Shown here piece after piece: positions 1-5,647 of a DNA stretch of 5,647 bases (positions are counted from its first letter, which is position 1; each line of letters opens with the position of its first letter). Made by a program: the position numbers and the translations under genes. The notes beneath the pieces were generated by a model. The model saw only the letters and a list, made by a program, of their open reading frames with translations, had not been told where the DNA came from and did no database searches. The stretch covers positions 1-5,647 of the forward strand of contig JAJXTA010000232.1 in NCBI GenBank assembly GCA_021784265.1, written 5' to 3'. The stretch comes from a bacterium. Its GTDB lineage: Bacteria > Verrucomicrobiota > Verrucomicrobiia > Limisphaerales > J093.

Positions 1-463
1 CGGGCGGATGGCCAACGGGGACCGCGACCGGGGCCCCGAACCGGAGGCAGAGCGCTTCAACGATCTGTTGGATTTGGCAGATCTGCTTGCTCGAGGAGAG
101 GATGAACGAAGCCAGGGTTTCCCAGGGGTCCTGGCGCAGCAGGCGCAAGCCGTGGACGGCGGCGCACGCGGCGCGCAGCGGGCCGTCGTTGGGGAAGCTG
201 GCCAGGACCTGGTCCAGCGGCGCCTCGGTTTGCAGGTAGGTCCGCAACCAAGCGGCATTCGCCAGGGGCACGGCGGTTTGGACGGCGATGGCGCCGCGGG
301 CCTGGGTCAACCTGAGCCAGTGGTGTTGGACAACGCCTTCCCACCCCGCGGCGATCGGGCGCCAGCGGAAAGCTTGGCCGCTGCTCAGCGTCAGGGCCAG
401 GTCATAATCCTGGACCGGCAGGCGCCCGCGCCGGCCGGAGGGGGCGGGTTCAACGCAGGTCAT
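1..463 (-). CDS. ogg: OGG1-type 8-oxoguanine DNA glycosylase/AP lyase, N-terminal part (3' end beyond left edge)
   Basis: Base-excision repair enzyme expected to remove 8-oxoguanine and nick the abasic site. I translated this frame by hand: it opens at the ATG at 463-461 and stays open for 154 codons to the edge. Residues 19-62 resemble the OGG N-terminal domain, with SGQAFRWRP at 28-36; the Gly of the GQ(S/A)FRW motif reads the oxoG N7-H in human OGG1. Residues 105-142 match the start of the helix-hairpin-helix glycosylase domain (GLRLLRQDPWE, then SFILSSSKQI, then VEALCLRFG). The catalytic Lys and Asp lie beyond the edge and cannot be checked. The start overlaps the upstream gene by 14 bases (450-463) and has no evident Shine-Dalgarno sequence, which suggests translational coupling. 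The positions equivalent to human Asn149 and Arg154 are Ser125 and Gln130. It could instead be a related HhH-GPD (AlkA-like) glycosylase, but the motif order fits OGG1 best. Confidence 0.86.
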   Translation of the reverse strand, partial: MTCVEPAPSGRRGRLPVQDYDLALTLSSGQAFRWRPIAAGWEGVVQHHWLRLTQARGAIAVQTAVPLANAAWLRTYLQTEAPLDQVLASFPNDGPLRAACAAVHGLRLLRQDPWETLASFILSSSKQICQIQQIVEALCLRFGAPVAVPVGHPP

Positions 464-2618
464 GACAGGCGAAGAGCTGCAGGTGCCGGAGGACCTTGCC
501 GCGGTACATCACCGGATGCCAGCCGAGGTCGGTGACGGAGCGGAACTCATGGACCAGCTCAGCCGGTGGAGGGGCGAGATGATCACTCTGGGAGACAAAC
601 AGGGCGTTTTCGCCGTGGCGCTCCTGGTAGCCGGGCCAAAAGTAAAACTGGTTCAAGGGCTGCGGGCTGGACAAGAAGAACACCAGGGGGGTCTTCGGCA
701 CCCCCGCCTTGGCCTCGGGGAGGTAAAAGGAAAGCAACCCGGCGGTGCCGTAGTGGTCGGCAATAATGAAGACCGGCCGCCCCTCCGCGAGGAGCTGGTG
801 GCGCGCGTGCGCCACCACTTCCGCCGCTTGGGCCCAGCCGTGGACACGCCGCAGGGGATCGTCGGCGGGCGGCAGGCCGTGCCCGGTAATTCTGCCGATC
901 AGATTCGTGTCGTGCAGCAGCACGACCGCCGCCAAGCCGGGAGCGGCGCCGGCGATCAGCCACGCCTTCACCGCACGCACCCCCGCCCGCCAGCGGGCAT
1001 CGCCGTAGGCCACCAGCAGACAGAGGAGCGGCAACACCGCGGGGGCGATCCAGTTGGGTTGCACCCGGGCCCGCAGCGTGTAGAGCCAATAGCCCAGGAA
1101 CAAGGGCGCGCCCATGCTCAGCAGATAAAGGAGGAAGGGCTCTTGCCGACGATGCCGCCAGACCATCACCACCGCCCAGATCATCCCGCCGAAGAAGACC
1201 GGATTCAGGAGCCCCGCTTCGGCGAGGGTGAAATCCAGAAGGAAACGGGCGGTGGGGTGCCAGGACTCGGCCAGGCCCGCGCGGTCGTGCAGGTGGTGCA
1301 CGGTGATCCAGGCATGTTGCGCGTTCCAGATCAGCACCGGCAGCGCTAGGACCACTCCGACTCCAATCGCCAGATACGGCCCGGGCCGGCGCAGATGCCG
1401 GCGCGCCGGAGGCCAGAGCAGGAAAAACGCCCCAAACGAGGCCAGTTGGAGGACGGCGGTGTACTTGCTCAGGAAGCCCAAGCCAAGCCAGCCGCCGACC
1501 CACAGCCAAGGGCGCCAACCCGCGTCCCGTCGCACCGCGTCCCACCCGGCGACCATCGCCGCAATCCAAAACAACACCGAGAGCGGATCGATTGTCATCA
1601 GGATCGACCCGACCCCGAGGAGGGGCGTGGCCGCGGCCACCACAATGAGCCAGAAGCCGGCGCGGGCATTGACCTCGCGCGCGAAGAGGCGGAGGAGGAG
1701 CCAGCCGCCCAGGGCCGCCAACAAAGGGGCGAAGAACCGTACCCCGAAAGCGTTGTCACCCCAGAGCCGGGTGCCCAGGAATTGGGTGTAGGCGATCAGG
1801 GGAGGTTTGCTGTAATAGGAAAGGGCTAGATGTTTGGACCACAGCCATTGGTAGGCCTCATCTTCGCTCAGCTCGATCTTGCCGGCCGCCAAATACCCCC
1901 ACCGGGCCAACAACAGGACCGCCAACAGCACGTAACCCAGGTGCAGCCACTGCCGCGCGGCCAGCGCGGCCGGGTCGCGGAGGGGCGGCTGGCCCGGCTG
2001 CCACGCCAAGGGGTCCAGACGCCGGTCGGGGTCGAGGAGCGACGGCTGCTGGCGGAACCAGAGTGGGAACCAAGCCTGACCGAGCCAGCGCCAGAGTCGC
2101 TCGAGCACCGCCAACCCCCCGATCCCGACGCAAGTCCCCAGCGCCGCCCCGGCCAAGACATCCCCCGGGTAATGCACCCCGACATAGACACGGGAAAAGC
2201 CGACCAGGATCGCCACGGCCAGCAGGTACCAGCGGCTGCGCCGATAGTACGCACCCGCCACCACCGTGGCAGCGAACCAGTTGGCGGCGTGCGAGGACGG
2301 CATACTATAACTGCCGCCCCGGCCCACTAACTCGTGAACGGCGGTCAAGGTGAGGAATGGCCGGGGCCGGGCAAAGAGGTGTTTGAGCCAATCGCAGGCG
2401 GCGTTATTGGCCACGCCGACGATCACCAGCAACAAGGCGACGCACCAGCGGCCGCGCGGCCCCCCCTTCACGACCAACCCCACCGCGACGAGTATCAAGG
2501 CCGGGACGAAGAGGGCGTTGCCACTGAAGAAGGGCATGACCCAGTCCAGGAGCCCGAGGCGCAGCGATTGATTGAGGAAGTGAAACGCGCTCGCGTCCAG
2601 GGATTGGAGCCAAATCAT
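450..2618 (-). CDS. Fused PAP2-family phosphatase and family-39 (ArnT/PMT_2-like) glycosyltransferase, membrane protein
   Basis: A 722-residue inner-membrane protein with two enzyme domains. Residues 1-175 form a PAP2 phosphatase with all three signature motifs: K79-x6-R86-P87, PSSH at 107-110, and S142-R143-x5-H149-x3-D153, where the two His and the Asp are catalytic in the family. Residues 176-225 are a charged, Pro-rich linker. Residues 226-570 resemble a GT-C transferase of the PMT_2/ArnT type: an acidic loop motif SEDEAY at 251-256, YYSKPPL at 268-274, IDP at 343-345, IWNAQHAW at 430-437, PNWIAPA at 521-527, and many hydrophobic segments. Residues 571-722 look like the soluble C-terminal domain of such enzymes (FYLPE at 631-635, QFYFWPGY at 657-664). 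Family knowledge: PAP2 enzymes dephosphorylate isoprenyl or lipid phosphates, and GT39 enzymes transfer sugars from polyprenyl-phosphate carriers onto lipid A or protein. The exact substrates are unknown. The ATG at 2618 gives a typical PAP2 N-terminus but has no clear Shine-Dalgarno sequence. Confidence 0.92.
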   Translation of the reverse strand: MIWLQSLDASAFHFLNQSLRLGLLDWVMPFFSGNALFVPALILVAVGLVVKGGPRGRWCVALLLVIVGVANNAACDWLKHLFARPRPFLTLTAVHELVGRGGSYSMPSSHAANWFAATVVAGAYYRRSRWYLLAVAILVGFSRVYVGVHYPGDVLAGAALGTCVGIGGLAVLERLWRWLGQAWFPLWFRQQPSLLDPDRRLDPLAWQPGQPPLRDPAALAARQWLHLGYVLLAVLLLARWGYLAAGKIELSEDEAYQWLWSKHLALSYYSKPPLIAYTQFLGTRLWGDNAFGVRFFAPLLAALGGWLLLRLFAREVNARAGFWLIVVAAATPLLGVGSILMTIDPLSVLFWIAAMVAGWDAVRRDAGWRPWLWVGGWLGLGFLSKYTAVLQLASFGAFFLLWPPARRHLRRPGPYLAIGVGVVLALPVLIWNAQHAWITVHHLHDRAGLAESWHPTARFLLDFTLAEAGLLNPVFFGGMIWAVVMVWRHRRQEPFLLYLLSMGAPLFLGYWLYTLRARVQPNWIAPAVLPLLCLLVAYGDARWRAGVRAVKAWLIAGAAPGLAAVVLLHDTNLIGRITGHGLPPADDPLRRVHGWAQAAEVVAHARHQLLAEGRPVFIIADHYGTAGLLSFYLPEAKAGVPKTPLVFFLSSPQPLNQFYFWPGYQERHGENALFVSQSDHLAPPPAELVHEFRSVTDLGWHPVMYRGKVLRHLQLFACHDLR

Positions 2619-2640
2619 GCGCGCGGGAGAGGGCGATACG

Positions 2641-2670
2641 GGCGGCGGGCGGGCAAACCCGCGCCGCGCC
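2641..2670 (-). other. GC-rich hairpin between apt and the PAP2-GT39 gene
   Basis: Directly after the apt stop the transcript can fold into a stem of about 12 base pairs. GCGGG pairs with CCCGC around a TTTG loop (2649-2662). The stem extends outward through 2645-2648 with 2664-2667, and 2641-2643 with 2668-2670, leaving single-base bulges at 2644 and 2663. No U-tract follows, so it is a poor intrinsic terminator. It could protect or process the mRNA, or tune read-through into the next gene, whose ATG is 22 bases further on. In sequence this rich in G and C such a stem may also arise by chance. Confidence 0.4.
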
Positions 2671-3219
2671 TCAATAGACGATCAACGACCGTACTGGCGC
2701 TCCACGCAGGCGCTCGCGCCCGTGGAGAAAGGCCAACTCGATCAGAAAACGCGCCTCGACAATCTCGGCGTGGAGCCGGTGGAGGAGCGCCACGGCGGCC
2801 GCCGCCGTGCCGCCGGTGGCCAAAAGATCATCGACGAGCAGGACCCGGCTGCCGGGCTTGACCGCGTCCGCATGGATGGCCACGGTATTCGAGCCGTATT
2901 CCAGGTCATAGCTCTGCTCCAGCGTTTGGGCGGGGAGCTTGCCCTGTTTGCGCACCGGCACGAAGCCGGCCTGGAGGCGAAGGGCGGCCGCGGCGGCGAA
3001 GATGAAGCCCCGGGCGTCGATGCCCACCACGGCCTCCACCGTTCCGGGGGCGATGCCGGCCGTCAGATGCTCGATGCTGGCGGCGAAGAGCCGGGCGTCC
3101 GCCAGGACTGGGGTGATGTCCTTGAACTGGATGCCGGGCTTGGGGAAGTCGGGCACGTTGCGGATGGCGCACTGGAGGTCGGCGACGGTAGGCGGGGTTG
3201 GGTTCATAGACAGCGGCAT
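2671..3219 (-). CDS. apt: Adenine phosphoribosyltransferase
   Basis: Cytosolic purine-salvage enzyme converting adenine and PRPP to AMP and pyrophosphate. At 182 residues it is close to the usual family length. Family landmarks run in order: the N-terminal PDFPKPGIQFKDITP segment at 23-37, the ARGFIF segment at 69-74, the flexible-loop sequence VRKQGKLP at 89-96, and the type-I PRPP-binding motif VLLVDDLLATGGT at 126-138. The gene follows the sigma-factor stop by 11 bases, so the two are probably co-transcribed. Two starts compete: the ATG at 3219 and an in-frame ATG at 3207, four codons later. The second has a weak GGGA 11 bases upstream; the first has no good ribosome site. The choice changes only a four-residue tail outside the conserved fold. 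Confidence 0.96.
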   Translation of the reverse strand: MPLSMNPTPPTVADLQCAIRNVPDFPKPGIQFKDITPVLADARLFAASIEHLTAGIAPGTVEAVVGIDARGFIFAAAAALRLQAGFVPVRKQGKLPAQTLEQSYDLEYGSNTVAIHADAVKPGSRVLLVDDLLATGGTAAAAVALLHRLHAEIVEARFLIELAFLHGRERLRGAPVRSLIVY

Positions 3220-3230
3220 CCCGGCGGCGC

Positions 3231-4262
3231 TTAGCTCGGGCCGCTCTCCAGCTTCTCCATCATCCGCCGGAGTTTGGAGAGGGCGATGTTCTGGATCTGC
3301 CGGATGCGTTCGCGGGTGACGCCGAACTTGGCCCCGACCTCCTCGAGGGTGCGTTCGGTCCCGCCGTCCAAGCCGAAGCGATAGCGCAAGATGGTGGCCT
3401 CGCGCGGATCCAGCCGCTTGAGCATCTCCTCGAGCATGAGGTTGACCGTCTTTTCCTCCAGCTTCTCGTAGGGATCGTCCGCTTTTTCGTCCTGCACGAC
3501 CTCGGCGAAGCTGTTGGATTCATCGTCGCCGATCGGGGCGTCGAGGGAGGAGGGGCGGATGGAGGCGGTGCGCAGTTGGGCGACGCGGGCGGCGGTCAAG
3601 CCCAGTTCCTCTCCCAGCTCCTCGTCCGTGGGCTCGCGCCCGAAGATTTCCTGGAGTTTCAGGGCCGTGCGCCGCATGCGAGAGATTTTGTCCACCAAGT
3701 GGACCGGCAGGCGGATGGTCTTGGACTGGTTGGCCAGGGCGCGCTTGATCGACTGCTTGATCCACCAGGCGGCGTAGGTGGAGAGCTTGCCCCCTTTGGC
3801 GGGGTCGAAGCGCTCGACCGCCTTCATCAGGCCCATGTTCCCCTCGTTGATGAGGTCCAGCAGGGGCAGGCCCAGCCCGTCATAGTCGTGGGCGATCTTG
3901 ACCACCAAGCGGAGGTTGGCCTTGATCATGTGCTCGCGGGCCTTCTTGTCGCCGCGCTTGATGCGGGCGGCCAGCTCGATCTCCTCGGCGGGCGTCAGGA
4001 GCTTCACCTGTCCGATCTCCCGCAGGTAGAGCTTGATCGCCGTGTCGCCGTCGTAGGAGCCGCGTTCCTTCGGGCTTGGGTCGAGCGACTCTTCGTCGCG
4101 GGGCACCCGCATCGGTTCCTCCACGCCGGCGTTGGCGAGAGCTGGCGGCGCGGCGGGTGGCGAGGCCTGAGGAGCCGGAGTTGGAGCCGGGGGGCGGGCC
4201 GAGCCCCGCGGGCCGCCACGCGCCTTGGCGGGGCCTTTGCCAGCTCTGGTCTTCACAGCCAT
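3231..4262 (-). CDS. Sigma-70 family RNA polymerase sigma factor, RpoD/RpoS type without region 1.1
   Basis: Promoter-recognition subunit of RNA polymerase, 343 residues. Residues 1-48 are a basic Ala/Pro/Gly-rich, probably disordered tail. Then come region 1.2 (about 71-104), region 2 (115-187, including NLRLVVKIAHDY, DLINEGNMGLMKAVERFD and STYAAWWIKQSIKRA), region 3 (188-260) and region 4 (274-338), with the helix-turn-helix RTLEEVGAKFGVTRERIRQI at 304-323. Residues aligned with -35 contacts of E. coli sigma-70 (R317, E318, Q322) and the -10 contact Q170 are kept, so consensus-like promoters are expected. The length and the NQSKTIRLPVH stretch resemble RpoS and other group-2 factors as much as RpoD, so it could be the housekeeping or a secondary sigma; I leave the symbol blank. 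The ATG at 4262 is preferred: GCGGA lies just upstream, and the open frame back to 4355 would run through a terminator-like hairpin and has no sigma-like sequence. apt follows by 11 bases. Confidence 0.93.
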   Translation of the reverse strand: MAVKTRAGKGPAKARGGPRGSARPPAPTPAPQASPPAAPPALANAGVEEPMRVPRDEESLDPSPKERGSYDGDTAIKLYLREIGQVKLLTPAEEIELAARIKRGDKKAREHMIKANLRLVVKIAHDYDGLGLPLLDLINEGNMGLMKAVERFDPAKGGKLSTYAAWWIKQSIKRALANQSKTIRLPVHLVDKISRMRRTALKLQEIFGREPTDEELGEELGLTAARVAQLRTASIRPSSLDAPIGDDESNSFAEVVQDEKADDPYEKLEEKTVNLMLEEMLKRLDPREATILRYRFGLDGGTERTLEEVGAKFGVTRERIRQIQNIALSKLRRMMEKLESGPS

Positions 4263-4313
4263 AATTCCGCAATGAGACTGCTTGGGCTCGCCAGGAGGCG
4301 CAAGCAAATTAGC

Positions 4314-4344
4314 GGCCGCCCCCTCGCTCCGAGGCGGGGCGGCC
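4314..4344 (-). terminator. Probable intrinsic terminator downstream of trpE
   Basis: A perfect 9-base inverted repeat (4314-4322 with 4336-4344, GGCCGCCCC against GGGGCGGCC) encloses a second stem CTCG/CGAG (4323-4326 with 4330-4333) around a 3-base loop. This makes a 13-base-pair stem with a 2-base bulge. In the transcript it begins 24 bases after the trpE stop and is followed by GCUAAUUUGC, a short and imperfect U-rich stretch. The position between two genes fits termination of trpE transcription, though the weak U-run suggests incomplete termination. The rest of the gap (4263-4313 and 4345-4368) shows no promoter I could defend. Confidence 0.6.
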
Positions 4345-4368
4345 GGGCGCCCCACGCCCCGGGCGGTG

Positions 4369-5647
4369 TCATCGGCAAAAACTCTCCGCCAGCGCCACCG
4401 CCTTGAGCATCGCTTTGGCCTTGTTCACCGTCTCGGTGAACTCGCCCTCCGGGGTGGAGTCGTTGACCCAGCCTCCGCCCGCTTGCACGTAGGCGCGGCC
4501 ATCCTTAAGCAGGGCTGTGCGGATAGTGATGCAGCAATCCAAATTGCCGCTGAATGAGAAGTAACCTACACACCCGCCATAAGGCCCCCGCTGGGTCTGC
4601 TCCAGCTCGGCGATGATCTGCATCGCCCGGATTTTTGGGGCCCCGCTCAGGGTGCCGGCCGGAAACGTGGCGCGCATCAGGTCGTAGAGGGTGCGGTCGG
4701 CCGCCAGGCTCCCCTCGACCTGGGAGACGATATGCATCACGTGGCTGTAGCGCTCGATGATCATCAGGTCCTTGACCCGGACCGAGCCGTAATCACAGAC
4801 CCGGCCCAGGTCGTTGCGCGCCAAGTCCACCAGCATCACGTGTTCGGCCCGTTCCTTGGGGTCCGCCAGCAGCTCCCGCTCGTTGGCTTGGTCCTCGGCG
4901 GCGGTCTTGCCGCGGGGCCGGGTGCCGGCGATGGGGCGGATTTCCACCCGCCGGTCTTCACAGCGGACGTGAATCTCGGGCGAGGCTCCCACCAGGGCGA
5001 AGCCCTCGAGTTCCAACAGGAACATGTAGGGCGACGGGTTGATCGAGCGCGCGGCGCGATAGACATCCAACGCCGAAGCGCGCACCGGAGTCGAGAACCG
5101 CTGGGAACCGACCACCTGGATGATGTCACCGGCGGTGATGTAGTCCTTGGCGCGGCGCACGTTGGCCAGGAACTGCTCGCGCGGGACGTTGGAGGCGAAC
5201 GGCACGGCCGGGACCTCTGCCGGGACGGTCGCCGGATGCTGTTCGGTCGGCTGGCGGAGCAGGTTCAGCAGGCGCTCGATTTCCGTGGTGGCTTGGCGAT
5301 AGGCGGTTTCGGCGCCCTCCGGACCCTCGCAGTGGGCATTGACCAACAGGGTGATCGTTTGCGCCACCCGGTCGAACACGAGCAGCTCGTCGGCGATCAA
5401 GAAGTAGAGGGTCGGCGTCTGGAGTTCGTCCTCGGGCGGGCGGGGCACCACCGGCTCGATGTCATGGATGAACTCGTAGCCCAGATACCCCACCGCCCCG
5501 CCGGTGAAGCGGGGTAAGCCAGGCAGGGGCACGGCGCGGTAGCCGGCCAGCACTTGTTCGACCACCACCAGACCGTCCCGGACCACCGGCGCCCCGGGGA
5601 TGGCCGGGCCGGCGGCGGTGCAGAAAGTCCGCACCACGCCCCCCGGT
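4369..5647 (-). CDS. trpE: Anthranilate synthase component I (5' end beyond right edge)
   Basis: Chorismate-binding subunit of anthranilate synthase, the first committed step of tryptophan synthesis; with a glutamine amidotransferase (TrpG) it makes anthranilate and pyruvate. The frame is open to the right edge, so the visible 425 residues lack a start; a GTG at 5637 opens the frame but is unlikely to be the real start, since the family is about 490-520 residues and the N-terminal tryptophan-binding part is absent. Numbering from that GTG: PRFTGGAVGYLGYE at 42-55, the chorismate-domain start at about 155, ASPE at 218-221, PIAGTRPRG at 235-243, HVMLVDLARNDLGRV at 266-280, HIVSQVEG at 302-309, FPAGTLSGAPK at 325-335 and GPYGGCVGY at 351-359. 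PabB, the para-aminobenzoate homologue, is the main alternative; the FTGGAVGYLGYE and GPYGG motifs and overall similarity favour TrpE. No trpG follows; a terminator-like hairpin does. Confidence 0.93.
   Translation of the reverse strand, partial: PGGVVRTFCTAAGPAIPGAPVVRDGLVVVEQVLAGYRAVPLPGLPRFTGGAVGYLGYEFIHDIEPVVPRPPEDELQTPTLYFLIADELLVFDRVAQTITLLVNAHCEGPEGAETAYRQATTEIERLLNLLRQPTEQHPATVPAEVPAVPFASNVPREQFLANVRRAKDYITAGDIIQVVGSQRFSTPVRASALDVYRAARSINPSPYMFLLELEGFALVGASPEIHVRCEDRRVEIRPIAGTRPRGKTAAEDQANERELLADPKERAEHVMLVDLARNDLGRVCDYGSVRVKDLMIIERYSHVMHIVSQVEGSLAADRTLYDLMRATFPAGTLSGAPKIRAMQIIAELEQTQRGPYGGCVGYFSFSGNLDCCITIRTALLKDGRAYVQAGGGWVNDSTPEGEFTETVNKAKAMLKAVALAESFCR

Noticed and set aside
57..344. 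95-codon minus-strand frame at the left end
   Set aside because: It is a shifted frame inside ogg; the ogg frame carries the OGG N-terminal and HhH motifs and stays open to the edge, while this one has only Arg/Pro-rich sequence.
462..1349. 295-codon open frame on the plus strand
   Set aside because: It lies antisense to the PAP2-GT39 gene, has no recognisable domain, and is rich in Arg, Gly, Gln and Pro, as expected of a reversed frame in GC-rich DNA.
583..1569. 328-codon open frame on the minus strand
   Set aside because: It is a shifted frame wholly inside the GT39 domain, with Arg/Ala/Gly/Pro-rich composition and no family motif; the overlapping frame has clear GT39 motifs.
4263..4313. 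Possible sigma-70 promoter before the sigma gene
   Set aside because: A TTGCTT hexamer is present, but 17 bases downstream there is only CAAGCA, which is not a credible -10 element.
4263..4355. Longer sigma-factor start 31 codons upstream
   Set aside because: The added residues have no sigma similarity, the frame would pass through the strong hairpin, and the ATG at 4262 has a GCGGA just upstream.
3576..4406. 276-codon open frame on the plus strand
   Set aside because: It is antisense to the sigma-factor gene and crosses the terminator-like hairpin; its length reflects few stop codons in GC-rich sequence.
4732..5517. 261-codon open frame on the plus strand
   Set aside because: It is antisense to trpE, whose conserved motifs cover the same stretch; no domain is recognisable in it.
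1..5647. CRISPR array, mobile element, tRNA or defence system
   Set aside because: No regularly spaced repeats, transposase, integrase, tRNA-like fold or known defence gene is seen; nearly all sequence is accounted for by five ordinary genes.

Overview
The window is GC-rich bacterial DNA in which every credible gene lies on the minus strand, so transcription runs from the right edge to the left. No tRNA, rRNA, CRISPR array, insertion sequence or phage gene is visible. The gene set is chromosomal housekeeping plus envelope modification: anthranilate synthase component I, a primary-like sigma-70 factor, adenine phosphoribosyltransferase, a two-domain membrane protein (PAP2 phosphatase joined to a family-39 glycosyltransferase) and an OGG1-type 8-oxoguanine glycosylase. 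The OGG1 type is uncommon in bacteria. That gene, the style of the sigma factor and trpE C-terminus, and the weak Shine-Dalgarno signals together remind me of Verrucomicrobiota (Limisphaerales-like). That taxonomic guess is inference, not proof.

Layout in transcription order. (1) 5647-4369: trpE, cut by the right edge, so its 5' end is missing. (2) 4368-4263: a gap of 106 bases containing a strong GC-rich hairpin at 4314-4344 that looks like the trpE terminator. (3) 4262-3231: a 343-residue sigma factor with regions 1.2, 2, 3 and 4 but a basic Ala/Pro-rich tail where region 1.1 would be. (4) 3219-2671: apt, 11 bases after the sigma stop. (5) 2670-2619: a short gap with a GC-rich hairpin and no U-tract. 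(6) 2618-450: the PAP2-GT39 fusion. (7) 463-1: the N-terminal 154 codons of ogg, whose ATG lies inside the end of the fusion gene (14-base overlap) and which runs off the left edge.

The tight spacing from the sigma gene to ogg suggests one transcript joining transcription initiation, purine salvage, envelope glycosylation and DNA repair. These functions are not obviously one pathway, so the cluster is more likely a co-transcribed housekeeping group than a dedicated system. The most noteworthy items are the single-chain PAP2-GT39 protein, whose halves could act on the same polyprenyl-phosphate or lipid A chemistry, and the OGG1-like glycosylase, which lacks two residues that read the base opposite the lesion in the human enzyme. 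I see no defence system or other wholly new machinery.
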